NCBI RefSeq assembly: GCF_036417845.1
Contig: NC_089982.1
Location: forward strand, 42,805,684 to 42,869,683
Reading direction: 5' to 3'
Source: Apteryx mantelli
Taxonomy: Eukaryota; Chordata; Aves; Apterygiformes; Apterygidae
DNA: 64,000 nt
Part shown: positions 1 through 10,060 of the stretch, in pieces
Numbering within the stretch: position 1 is the first letter of the stretch
Layout: the number at the start of each line of letters is the position of its first letter
The notes under the pieces: model-generated
Told to the model about the DNA's origin: nothing
What the model saw: the letters and a program-made list of their open reading frames with translations, nothing else
The model's database searches: none
Translations under genes and position numbers: made by a program

Positions 1-1411
1 CAGCATACTTCTGACACAGCACGTGAAATGTTCTTTTCTTTTCTGTTAAAGTTTTTTTACAGCCAGTCTAATAAAGCACTACATGTATTAAGACCATAAA
101 AGTAGTTAGGGGATTATACAGTTCTCCTTCATACTGTGTTAGGCAACTGAACTGTCAGGATGGAAGCATATCTGCAGGAATTATTAGTGTGGCAGGAGTT
201 CATAGTAATGGAGCTCATTGCCTTCTGAATTAGATTTGCATCAAACTTACTGCATCTGAACATTTACATGTGGCCACAGTTTGGTGTGGAGAAATAGACT
301 ACATCCAAGACAGAATGCAGGGCTGAGTTAAATATTCCAGACTTTACTGCAATAGGCAGAAACAAGCCTTTTACTCTCTCCCAAAAGCTGTAGACTGATC
401 TTGTCACTGCACCTAAGAAACATCTTTATCTTCAGAGCTCTACCTAGTGGCCATAACCTGAAGTTTTGCACAATCAGGTTGACTAGATGGTCTTTTAGTG
501 ATTGGGTGGGAAGCAAGCTAGGGTTTTATACAAAGTAAGACCATGTAACCCACCAAGGCTGGTGGGAAAAAAAAAAAAATTTACTCCAGTTATTCAGAAG
601 GTTTACAGTAGGGAGGTGGTGATTATAAGAGGCAAAAAATAGTGCAAAAGCCACCATGCTTCCTTTGTATCCTGACATTCCTATGTGAAAACCCTCCTCA
701 ACTTAGACAAGTTTTAGATCTGTTGAAGTAGTTTCTTTTAGAAAAGCGACAGCAGCTACGTGTTGAAACACTTCTTTCAGCTTTTACTGGCCAGTGCAAG
801 CACAGAATATACAGAGTTAGAACACCACCACACATCACACTGTCCATAGAAAACAGAAGGAGACAGGCAGAGTTTGAGCTGAATGCCACTTAGCTCACCT
901 TATGGTTAGAGATTTATTCACTTTGCTAGTTGCAGACAGCTGCTGAGCAATAGGCAATTCGTCTGTTTTTTACTGAAAATGCTGAGCATGAGGAATGAAG
1001 AGGGTTCATGCTATAAATCAGGCAGTACACTTCTTGGAAGGATTAGTGGTCTTGCCACATATCCAACTAGACAAGCAAGTATGCAGATCAAGACTATCAT
1101 CAAGCAAACAGATCTTGCTGGCTGAACATTTTGTGGTTGGAAACTGCTAGTGACTAAATTCTACCTCACACTTGTGGACATGCTACTAAGAAGAGTTCTT
1201 TACAACATATATCTAGCAGTCCAGAAAAGTCAGTCAGGAGGTCCATCAGACTAAAATAAATAGCATTTGTAAATAAGTTTGCAGGTAGAATTTTAGAAGT
1301 TCATAAAAGATATGATCAACTGTTCAGTCAGTGCTTTTATCATTACAGAATTCAAAGCTTTACAAGAGAAGGAACCCCCCCCAGACACATAGGTAAACAA
1401 CAGCTCATTTC
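1..1411 (-). other. TMEM192 intron 3 (partial)
   Basis: This is intronic sequence running to the left window edge. I translated it on the minus strand looking for the third and fourth TMEM192 blocks (the hydrophobic stretch after HSTG and the C-terminal coiled-coil-like part) and found no match. It contains an A-run near 570 and otherwise nothing I can name. Confidence 0.7.
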
Positions 1412-1413
1412 AC

Positions 1414-1678
1414 CTGTAGAGTGTATCACCAGTGGAAGCCTTTTTAGATGTCTTGTTGATCGATAGATTGAGAAGTAACCTCTGCTTCTGACTTTACTGT
1501 GGTGGTGATGGATGTATCGTTCAAAAAAGACATGCAGAATCCATAAAATTACTTTTGCAATGATTATGACAGTCTGCACTTTAAGTGGATGAGTATAGTT
1601 TCCAGGGCACTTGTCCTGATTTGGATTGGGATAAGAACAAAACATAGCTGCTAAAAACGCTAGAACAACAAAAGCAAC
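1414..1678 (-). CDS. TMEM192: TMEM192 coding exon 3
   Basis: This exon of 265 bases (88 codons plus one base) has a CAG acceptor at 1681-1679 after a pyrimidine-rich tract and a donor AG|GTGAAA (1413-1408). It completes the first membrane segment ([14 protein letters not shown]), then gives the short lumenal loop with [18 protein letters not shown], whose NYT is a potential N-glycosylation site. The second membrane helix follows ([19 protein letters not shown]), then the cytosolic basic stretch [14 protein letters not shown] and [11 protein letters not shown]. All of this matches TMEM192. The next exon should begin in phase 1 with the residues after HSTG; I could not find it between 1 and 1413. 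Confidence 0.95.
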
Positions 1679-4600
1679 CTGTAAGAGAAAAGAAGAGACA
1701 GGAAAATTGTTTAACAAAAACAAACAAAAACCCCAAAACACATACACTTAACTTAAAAAAAGAGATAGGCTTCTGTAATCTAGTTATTACACTTTACTTT
1801 CCAAATTGATTTTATTAAAGTTGAGATATTTATAAACATTAGACCCTCTTACCACAGCCACATGTCATTTCAGTCACATGTCCATTAATGAAATTTATGA
1901 GTAATAACATTATCTTTCAGGAGTGCAAACAGTGTCCAGCTGGACAGAGATGAGAATCACTCTTCTCAGTACTTTTTCCACAGCAGTTTCACTTTTACCT
2001 GAGTCTCACCTTCAGAGTGAGTTCATCTTATTTCTGGACACCTTTTATTATGTCTTTTTGCTTTAATGAGAACTTTTTGGAGAGTGTAAATAAATAAATA
2101 ACATCTTTTTAGACTATTCGGTAAGACCATATGGTTTGCATTCTTTTCTCTAGATAAGAGTTGTACATTTCATAAGGGATAATCACCCTTTATTAAATTC
2201 ATTAGCAATAACCTCCAGGTCATGATATTAAAACAAGTGAAATGACATCATACTGACTTAAAGTGAATCACTAACACTAGATGGGCACCTGCCTCAGTTG
2301 ATAATCATTCATTAATATATTTAATATACCAGGTTTTTACATTTTGCTCAGAACTCAGTCAGATCATATGCTTGTCCTTCAAGACTAGTGACATTCTGCC
2401 AGAACTTTTCCTGTCTTCTAGGCTTTTCTCCAAACTTTGAGCATCAGCAGTGAACAGCAGCATCAGCAATCTTTTAGCCAGCTAGAAGACAGACTCTTGC
2501 TGTGGGTTACCCAGGGTATATGTACATACACAGGTTTTTTTCTTTAAATCCTTACAGAATGTTTTCTCATAAGATATTATCCCTACAATTTTCATTCAGT
2601 GAATGGAAGAAAAATATGGTACTTTCTCATTCTGGTTCACTATACACAATAGGTGTATTTTCAAACTGAACTAAAAAAACAAGACAAGCCCACCACTAGA
2701 AGTAAATGGAGCATTTCTATATACAACAAAAATGCATTTGCATAAAGTCTACAAAGCTCTAATCTCCCTATATACAAACACCTGGCTTAAAAAAAACAAA
2801 AACAAACCCACAACCCACAATATTCTACACCTCATGATTAATAGAAACAAACAGAGCTGAAGATGGAAAAAACATCTTATTCTCTTTTCCTATCTTTATT
2901 CAACAGTTCAGCTATACTGACTTAACTCTATGGTTATTTAATAAACTTGTCCCCTCAACTCATTTTTCATATTTTTGTCATTTCTCAAGCAGCTTTGTTC
3001 ACAGAAACCAGCTTTTCAGAAGCACTCAGTTACTCCTGATACAAACTGCTCTTAGCTTACTTGGGTTGCAAATGAATTTAGGCAGTAACAGGGGGTGGGG
3101 GGGAAGTAACCTGCACGGTCATCAGTACCAGGAGAGAAGGCTGGGAGGGCGGGGAGGAGAAGAGAATTGGACCTCTGTATTATCCCTAAGACCACCACTT
3201 CAAACACAAGTTTAAACCCCAAGTCATCTTGGGTATGGGAGAAGTGGACAGATTAAGTGAAATAAGGAGTTTGCCAGCAAAACACTCATTTAAATTATTT
3301 TACCATCTACTTCTCTGAAAGAGCTGAGGATGATCCAACTAACCCTTATTTTATTTGGTCACTTCAGTGTTAGGTTTGCCATCTTAATACAGTAACAGAC
3401 CCAGTTTGACTCCTGCAGGTGTTAGAAGTGTATTTCAGTGCAGAAGATGGCTATATTTAACTCTTGCAAGCTGGAATAGCCTAGCATGGCAGCTGTATTA
3501 ATCTACTATAACAATATATGCAAAAGGAAACAGATAGCTGTCAGTAAAAATGATGTATTACAGATGATTTGTTTACATTTTTGGATAGTCCAACAACAGG
3601 CACTTCACCCCAATACAGGGAATTTATATACAAAAAACTATTTATTCTTATGAAGAGCAAAATTTAAGAGGTTAGGTTTTATGTACGTCTATATGAAGGG
3701 GGGATTGGGAAAAGAGGGAGTTAATATAAAGAAATTATTTCTGGCTTGTACATTTTACATTGCTCTGCAGTCTCCTACACAGGAGCCTTCACAGAAGCAA
3801 GGCTTGGCAAAAGAAGAGCCACTTAAAAAAAAAAAGAAAAAATAATAATAATAAAAAAAATCCAGCTCCCACCATACAGCCCCATACCTCACCCACATAC
3901 TCGAGAATTGAACTTAACTAGGCAACTGCACTGGAAGAGCTATTTGCTGCCTAACCCCATACCTTGTCACATGAAGGAGGAGAAGAAATGCTTCAAGTTG
4001 CACACAAAGTATTTTAGAGGTGCATTACACAGTCCCACATTACACTTATTCCTTATAACATCTCCAGGATACTTGCCACTTTGGTGGGCTATGCATCGGA
4101 AGCTAACCTGATGTCTCCATGTTCCACAAGGTTTGTGTACGTTTGCAGAAGTAGAAGGGAAGGAAATCCAATAAGCTTGCTTTCCCCATCCTTGAAAATG
4201 CTTCTTTTCAGAAAGAGACAGCACTATTTCATATCACAATTGTACTGCTGCATTTCACCAACAGAAATGATACTTCTGTGTTTCGATCCAAGGACTGACC
4301 GGCTACTGCAGCAAGTTCAGCAACAGCAGCGAGACTTAACCTGGAAAAATGTGTGTTGACAGGTCTTGGTAGTTTTCTCCATCTTCACCTCCTCATGCTT
4401 CTCTCCATTTGCAGGAGAGGGGAAAATGATGGGAACAGAAGAGGCAGCAGTATTCTAGGATCTGGGTGACTGACATTTGGCTACATCAGTTACAACAGCA
4501 TATAATAAAGGTCTCAAGGCTAGGTGGAAAAACATTTACTGCTCTATCATCAATGCAGGTGTCTACTTTCATAATGCAGACCTCAAGCACCATCCTAAAA

Positions 4601-5812
4601 GGATGGCAACAAAATGTTGTTCTGGTTGGTGAAGAGAGTAAAGCTGGATACCCAGTTTCCATTAAGGATCTCTGCAACCTGTTCAGCAAAATTGCAGTAA
4701 AAGTCTTATCTAGGTCTGCCTGACAGACACAGAGGGTCTTCTCTTGAAATTACTGAGAAGCTCACAAAACATTTACTTCTAAAATTATAAGGCCAGAGCT
4801 TTTTGTTTGAAAGGTTTTATGCAGCTGCCTAAAGAGATGGCTTAGAGGTCAGGACATATTTGTGAAGTTCTAGCAGAGTCGAAGCTTTTGGGAACACTGA
4901 ACATAAGGTTTTTTGTTTAAGATCAGACAAATCTCCAATTCTACTAGTGCTATATACCTATATATCTTGTGCACTCTCTGGCTTTATATACACACTATCT
5001 TCAGGTCTGTATTAGGAGCAATTATGCCACTATGCAAGTACCATTTCAGTTTGGTTTTGTTAGAGCTCTTCACCCTTCCTTTTCCAAGTTTGGTTTCCAC
5101 ATGTGCACTAGCAACAATAAACATCTCCAGCTTATCAAGTATAAGCTCACTACTAGACAGGAAACTCTAGTTCTGTCTAGCAGCCCTCACAAGTCCTACA
5201 TACTGTTACATACAAGATCTGCGAAATTTACTCTTTCTGGGCTCTTCCTCCTTAAGCCCCAAATGTCAGTCAGAGCAGGAAATAACATACAGATTCCTTT
5301 ATCTCTCCATCCACTACCATTAAAAACAAACAAACAAACAAAAAACAAAACAAAACAACAACAACCCACAAACACACACCACAAACACACACCCTGGAGG
5401 AAGTCCAGCTTGACTTGTTTAGTTACAATGAGAAGAAATACCTCAATACCCTGTGAAATTAAGTTCAGTCTCAACAAGGCATAGGGTCAACATGATCTTA
5501 GACATCTAGTCTAAGCACTGCTATTGCAGTAATATTATTTTACGCTAATGGAAACATACTTTTAAAAGGACTACATTTTAGAGGACTTTCTATTAAGGTG
5601 TCTCACAGTATGTTAGCACCAACAAACAAATCAGAAGGAAAACTTAGTGAGTATCATATAGCACATACGTTATCAGAATTCACTGGAGAGCGAGGCTTTG
5701 CTTGGTTTGCAAGAACAGTGTATTCACATCTCAGGAGATTACTGTCCACATGAACAGCAAGAATTCAAGAAGGGCAGTAAATTTTCATGAGGAAATCATG
5801 TTTTACACTTAC
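1679..5812 (-). other. TMEM192 intron 2
   Basis: This GT-AG intron of about 4.1 kb is AT-rich. It contains an A/AAT-rich stretch (3823-3860) and a CAAA/CAAAA/CA-rich simple repeat (5322-5395). The open frames here of 60-170 codons show no family resemblance. The 171-codon frame at 4969-5484 crosses the simple repeat and looks like chance. Confidence 0.75.
5322..5395. repeat. CAAA/CAAAA/CA-rich simple repeat
   Basis: A low-complexity tract made of repeated CAAA, CAAAA, CAA and CACA units inside TMEM192 intron 2. The plus strand is purine-rich A/C. It is likely length-variable. Confidence 0.85.
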
Positions 5813-5959
5813 ATGTATGAACAACAGAAAATTGGCAAGCAGGACTGCTGGGATAGCACGAAATCTTGGCCTCAGCTGGGAATGCAATGCACGAGACGAA
5901 ATAAGCGGTGCATCAAGTAGAGGATCATCTTCTAAACTCTGTGTTATTTCCAAGGAACC
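5813..5959 (-). CDS. TMEM192: TMEM192 coding exon 2
   Basis: This exon of 147 bases (49 codons, phase 0 at both ends) has an AG acceptor at 5961-5960 after a pyrimidine-rich tract and a GTAAGT donor at 5812-5807. It encodes the cytosolic N-terminal region with SLEDDPLLD, an acidic dileucine sorting-type signal, then RPRFRAIPAVLLANFLLFIH. The last part is the beginning of the first transmembrane helix. The match to TMEM192 is residue by residue over most of its length. Reading past the donor gives an unrelated tail and a stop, which supports the splice site. Confidence 0.95.
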
Positions 5960-8900
5960 CTGAAGCCGGGGGAGGGAAGGAAGGAAAAAGGAAAGGGGGG
6001 GGGAAAGTAATCACAGGTAAGCTTATCAAGTAAGGTACAAAGTTTCAGCAACATCCTGTTAGCAACTTCAGCTTTGGGGAAAGAACTACGTTAACACCTT
6101 GGGAGACATGCTCCCTAAGTTGTAGGCAAACTGTTTCTCAACACATTTTTATGTAATAATCACTCAGGAATCTGACACTAATCTACTACCTAGCATTGCA
6201 ATGAGTCTTCAGGAACTTTAGTTAGCATATGCTTATTGAGTTTTTCATAAGACTTTACTACAGGGGCTCTTCATAAGATGAAGAAGATGAGTGAAAAAGA
6301 CAGCCCCAAACAGTAAACTTGCATTTGGTTGTCACTTAAAGCAGTGCCTGATGACCACAGATATAGACAAGATCTCCATGAGGAACTTCTCTGGAGCCTT
6401 TGATAGGGCATGAGGTACTAGTATGCCTACATGAGAAGGCAGAAACATTGATAATTAAATTCTCTCATATTTCATATAGGTACTGCAAAAATCCTTATTA
6501 TTCTTGCTTTTGTCAAAATTAAGTTACAAGAGATAACATAGACAGCTGCAGCGTACCAGCAGCACATATAATTTCAGTTTCAAATGATTCAATTGCTGAT
6601 ACTACTAGCATATCAAAATGCCTGTAGGAATATTTCTTCAATAGATGTCAGCTGGTTCAAACTGAATCCAGGCAAGAGTGAAGAGGCAGTGCAGTGGCAG
6701 GGGGATGCTCCCAGGTACTGGTCAAAATATCCTCTGCTTTCACCAGAGGACACGTAGCCCTTATTGTCAGGTTGGTGCCAAGTATCAGGGGCCTTTTTTG
6801 ACTTCACATTCACCTCAGATGTTTTCATTATGCATGTTTCACAAAGTAACTTCTACTGTTTTTTAAAAATACAGACTAAAAATAAGCACGGGTGGAGGGA
6901 ATTCCTTTCCTCACAGACAAGAAACTTGCCCCAGTGGCCTGTATCTTTGCCGCTTCCAGACTAGAATACAGCAGTCTGATAAACCTGAAGGTGAACGTAC
7001 ACTGCCATTCTGAATGAATAACATGCTTGCTGGTAACTCAGACCTCAAGCTTGTCTCCTGTTACTTTTCATGCTATATAGCTTGTTTGCTTTGAAAGATA
7101 AGCAGCAATGCTCCAGATCCCTGATCAAGTTTTGACTGCTCTCCTCTGGAAAGATACCAGCCACAGCCGAGAATAAAGCACACAGAGTGGAGAAATCCCT
7201 GCTGATGAGAGCATTGTCAAAGGGGTTTCCAGGGATGATCAGCAGAAATCACAAACTGACCATCTGGGAAACACTACAAACACTTGGTTTTTGCTGCAAG
7301 CCCTCCCACTCCTATGGATGGGGGAAATCAAAGCCAAGATAACAAAACAGCTGGCCCAATACCACTCCAGAGTCCTGGCTACTCAAAGAAATATGCCATA
7401 GTCCACTGGGATATTTATCGTTTTTAAACTGAGGACTCCTCATCGCCATGATAGAAAGCAGGGTAAAGCTAAAGAGAAATGAAGTATTTCATTCTTCAAG
7501 ACACTAGTACAGGAAGAAGACAGAGGGACAGAGGTTTTGGAACTAGAACTAGTTTTATACTTCATATTAACCACAACAGTGCAGATATCTATTGGCTCCC
7601 CAGTCTTATTTCACCTACATACAGTTGCCTACAAGGAAGGAACTACTCATCAATAGTTATTTCAGCCAGTGTTGTTTTACTTGAGTACTGTGAACGCCAC
7701 ACTCGCCCAGACACAGAAGACTGAACATAGTCTCCTCACCTATTTGATTGCTTTCAACCTTCTGATTAGGCTTGCCTTCAACTGTAAACAACCCTTCCTA
7801 AAATGCCTGCCTGATAAGATGACCTTTTACTGTAGACCTGAAGATCTACAGATGCTATTGGACTGTTTGTGCTATTGGTACAGCCTCTGACCTTCATCCC
7901 TCCTTTTTGGAGGCCAGGTGTAACTTTAAGGTCTGGAAGTGAGTGTGCGGGACTGACGTGCCAGTAACCAAGACATCTCCAGTAACCAAGACATCTCGAC
8001 TCTTCCCTCCCTAATGCACAGAGGGAATGCCTTACGCCTCCCACCAAGACAATGATCTTCTTTAGTCAGGACAATATCCTTTGTATCATGGGAATATGTG
8101 ATTGGTTGTAGAATTCAATGATGACCTAATTTATTCCTTTGTATACAGAGCTTCATCAGATGTTTGACTCCACTGCTTACTGTGAGAGCCTATGATTCAC
8201 CTCCGCATCGTGAAATACAGCTCACATTAGGAAACCCTGAACAATATAACCTCCCGGAATAGATATTACAGGCAGCGTGGGGAGGAAGGGAATAAAAGCA
8301 TGAGACACAACGGTGATAACACAATTAATCTGACATTAAGAAAATCTAATAAGCATCCTAATTAGATCAAATTCAGACTTCAATTAATCAGAATGAGCTA
8401 TAACAGCTGCTATTAAAAGCCAAAACAATCAGAACATATTAAAAAAAAAGAGTGGTGATGGGGGGGGGCACTCTGCTAGTCACCACTGTCACCACAGGCA
8501 GGTTAAGGCTCTGAGCTGCTGCCTCCGGCCCGCTGCTCAGCACGGGCCGTGCCACGGCCACCTGCACAGCCTTCCCGCTGGGCGGAAAAACCCCGGAACA
8601 ACCCAAAAAAACGTCGGGGCCGTGCCAGCGTGCAAGCCAGAGCTTGCACTTACAGAATATGCTGGGGGGGGGGGGACGACACCACACATAAAGAAACCAA
8701 AGCTACACAAGGATTTAGGTCAATATTTTCAACTGGGGGGGGGGGCAAAAAAACCAAAACAAACAAACAAAAAAAGGCAGTTACACGGGGTATTTTACGC
8801 AAGGCCCCAGTGTTTCGGAGGCCCAACCGATGCCGGAGGGCGGCCGGCTCGGCAGGCCGCGGCCCCCGCCCGCCCCCGGGCCTGCCCCGCGCCCGGTGCC

Positions 8901-9270
8901 CGCGGGGGTGCCGGGGGGAGGCAGATGCGGCAGCTCGAGCACCGGGCGGCTCGGCGCAGGCGGCAGCGCCAGAGAAGTTTCGGTCAGCGGCGCTTCCCGC
9001 CGCCTCTGGGCAGGGGAAGAGAGGCTGGGGCGCGTAACGCGGCACAACGCGGCCCGCAGGGGCGGAGGGATGGCGAGAAGCGCAGAGCCCGGAGCCCCCG
9101 GCCGCCGGGCCCTCCTGCCGCCGAGGAGGCGGCGGCAGGAGGCGGCCGGAGGAGGCCCCCCGCCAACCCCTCGGCCCAGGCGGGGGCAGCGCCCGCCGCG
9201 GCCCGGCCCGGCCCGGCGCGCCGCGCCCGGACGCGCGGCCCCGCTCCCGCCGCCGCCGGCCCGCGCTCAC
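5960..9270 (-). other. TMEM192 intron 1
   Basis: This GT-AG intron of 3.3 kb is AT-rich from 5960 to about 8450, then rises into the CpG island. It includes short G-runs (8664-8675, 8735-8745), a C-rich strand near the acceptor (about 5965-6005 on the minus strand), and two tandem copies of an 18-bp unit, CCAGTAACCAAGACATCT, at 7961-7996. I saw no additional exon. Confidence 0.7.
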
Positions 9271-9312
9271 GTTGTCCAGGTCCCGCTGCCGCCTGGCCCC
9301 TGCCGCCGCCAT
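9271..9312 (-). CDS. TMEM192: TMEM192 coding exon 1
   Basis: This exon encodes the first 14 residues, MAAAGARRQRDLDN. The ATG (9312-9310) has purines at -3 and +4 and sits in the CpG island. The exon ends in a phase-0 GTGAGC donor (9270-9265). Joining to exon 2 gives ...DLDN-GSLEITQSLEDD, which matches the family pattern of a short Ala/Gly-rich start followed by GSL(D/E)ITQS. An in-frame ATG also lies 114 bases upstream (9426-9424). I chose 9312 because it agrees with the length of the human N-terminus and because the CCAAT-type element at about 9441-9446 suggests transcription starts downstream of the earlier ATG. Confidence 0.82.
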
Positions 9313-9540
9313 CTCCGCGCCCCTTCCCCCGCCTCCCCGGCTGGATTTAATCGGCGCCCGCCGCCGCCTGCCCGCGGCAGCCGCCCGCCCGCGCCAGACG
9401 CAGGCCGCGTCTCCCCGCCCCGCCATGGTCGCCCCGGCCGCTATTGGGCCTGGGCGGCCCGGGGGCGGGGCCGTGCGGCCGCCGCCGTCGCCGTGTGGGG
9501 ATCCTGCGGCCCGGCGCGGCCCGGCCCGTGTGGGCTGCTG

Positions 9541-9990
9541 CCGCGCCGGGCGGGACGGGGCAGGGCGGGGCAGGGCAGGGCGGGACGGGGCAGGGCGGAG
9601 CAGGGCAGGGCAGGGCAGGGCAGGGCGCCGGGCGGGACGGGGCAGGGCGGGGCAGGGCAGGGCAGGGCGGGGCAGGGCGGGGCAGGGCAGGGCGCCGGGC
9701 GGGACGGGGCAGGGCGGGGCAGGGCGGGGCAGGGCAGGGCGGAGCAGGGCGGGGCAGGGCAGGGCAGGGCGCCGGGCGGGACGGGGCAGGGCGGGGCAGG
9801 GCAGGGCAGGGCAGGGCGCCGGGCGGGACGGGGCAGGGCGGAGCAGGGCAGGGCAGGGCAGGGCAGGGCGCCGGGCGGGACGGGGCAGGGCGGAGCAGGG
9901 CAGGGCAGGGCAGGGCAGGGCGCCGGGCGGGACGGGGCAGGGCAGGGCGCCGGGCGGGATGGGGCAGGGCGGCGGCGCCCCAGGGCCTGC
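9541..9990. repeat. G-rich minisatellite with GGGCA / GGGGC core and higher-order units
   Basis: About 450 bases consist of nested repeats. A 5-6 base core (GGGCA, GGGGCA, GGGCGGA) is interrupted by the punctuation word GCCGGGCGGGACGGGG. That word, or a one-base variant in the last copy, starts at about 9545, 9627, 9694, 9771, 9818, 9870, 9922 and 9949. Spacing is therefore irregular (82, 67, 77, 47, 52, 52, 27), showing unit-number variation inside the array. The plus strand carries dozens of G3+ runs with 1-3 base loops, an ideal G-quadruplex pattern. The array lies roughly 230-680 bases upstream of the TMEM192 start codon. Confidence 0.92.
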
Positions 9991-10060
9991 GCGGCAGTGG
10001 CGCCGAGGCCCAAAGACGCGTCCCCCACACCTGTCCTGGGTGTCCCGCGTTGCAAAGCTC

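Larger units (their letters stand above)
1..9312 (-). other. TMEM192: TMEM192 gene, 5' half (coding start to intron 3)
   Basis: This is a split gene on the minus strand. Three coding exons joined at GT-AG sites give a continuous frame of 151 residues that follows the vertebrate TMEM192 family from its start (human protein about 271 residues). TMEM192 is a small two-pass protein of the lysosomal and late-endosomal membrane that forms homodimers. The segment visible here holds the cytosolic N-terminus with an acidic dileucine motif (EDDPLL) suited to lysosomal sorting, the first membrane segment (split across exons 2 and 3), the lumenal loop with CSYPNP and CPGNYT, and the second membrane segment. 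The neighbour on the plus strand is KLHL2, in head-to-head order as in human. The C-terminal exons are not in the window. Known from the family: location and topology. Seen: exon structure and sequence match. Confidence 0.93.
8800..10060. promoter_or_regulatory. CpG-island promoter of TMEM192
   Basis: The sequence is sharply GC-rich with dense CpG compared with the AT-rich flanks. It surrounds TMEM192 exon 1 (9271-9312). GC boxes of the GGGCGGGG type are near 9415-9475, and a CCAAT element on the minus strand is at about 9441-9446, consistent with a TATA-less housekeeping promoter firing leftward. The upstream half is occupied by the G-rich minisatellite described separately. The long open frames here on both strands come from composition and repetition and are not genes. 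Confidence 0.8.

Noticed and set aside
698-889. Candidate TMEM192 exon 4 on the minus strand (63-codon frame)
   Set aside because: It has a weakly hydrophobic stretch and possible splice-like ends, but the residues do not follow the TMEM192 family after HSTG in any phase.
4969-5484. 171-codon frame on the plus strand
   Set aside because: Crosses a CAAA/CA simple repeat, has Lys/Thr/Gln low-complexity content and lies in a TMEM192 intron; no homology recognised.
9541-9990. CRISPR-like array (repeated word with spacers)
   Set aside because: The 'spacers' are themselves GGGCA repeats of irregular length, and the context is a vertebrate promoter; this is a minisatellite.
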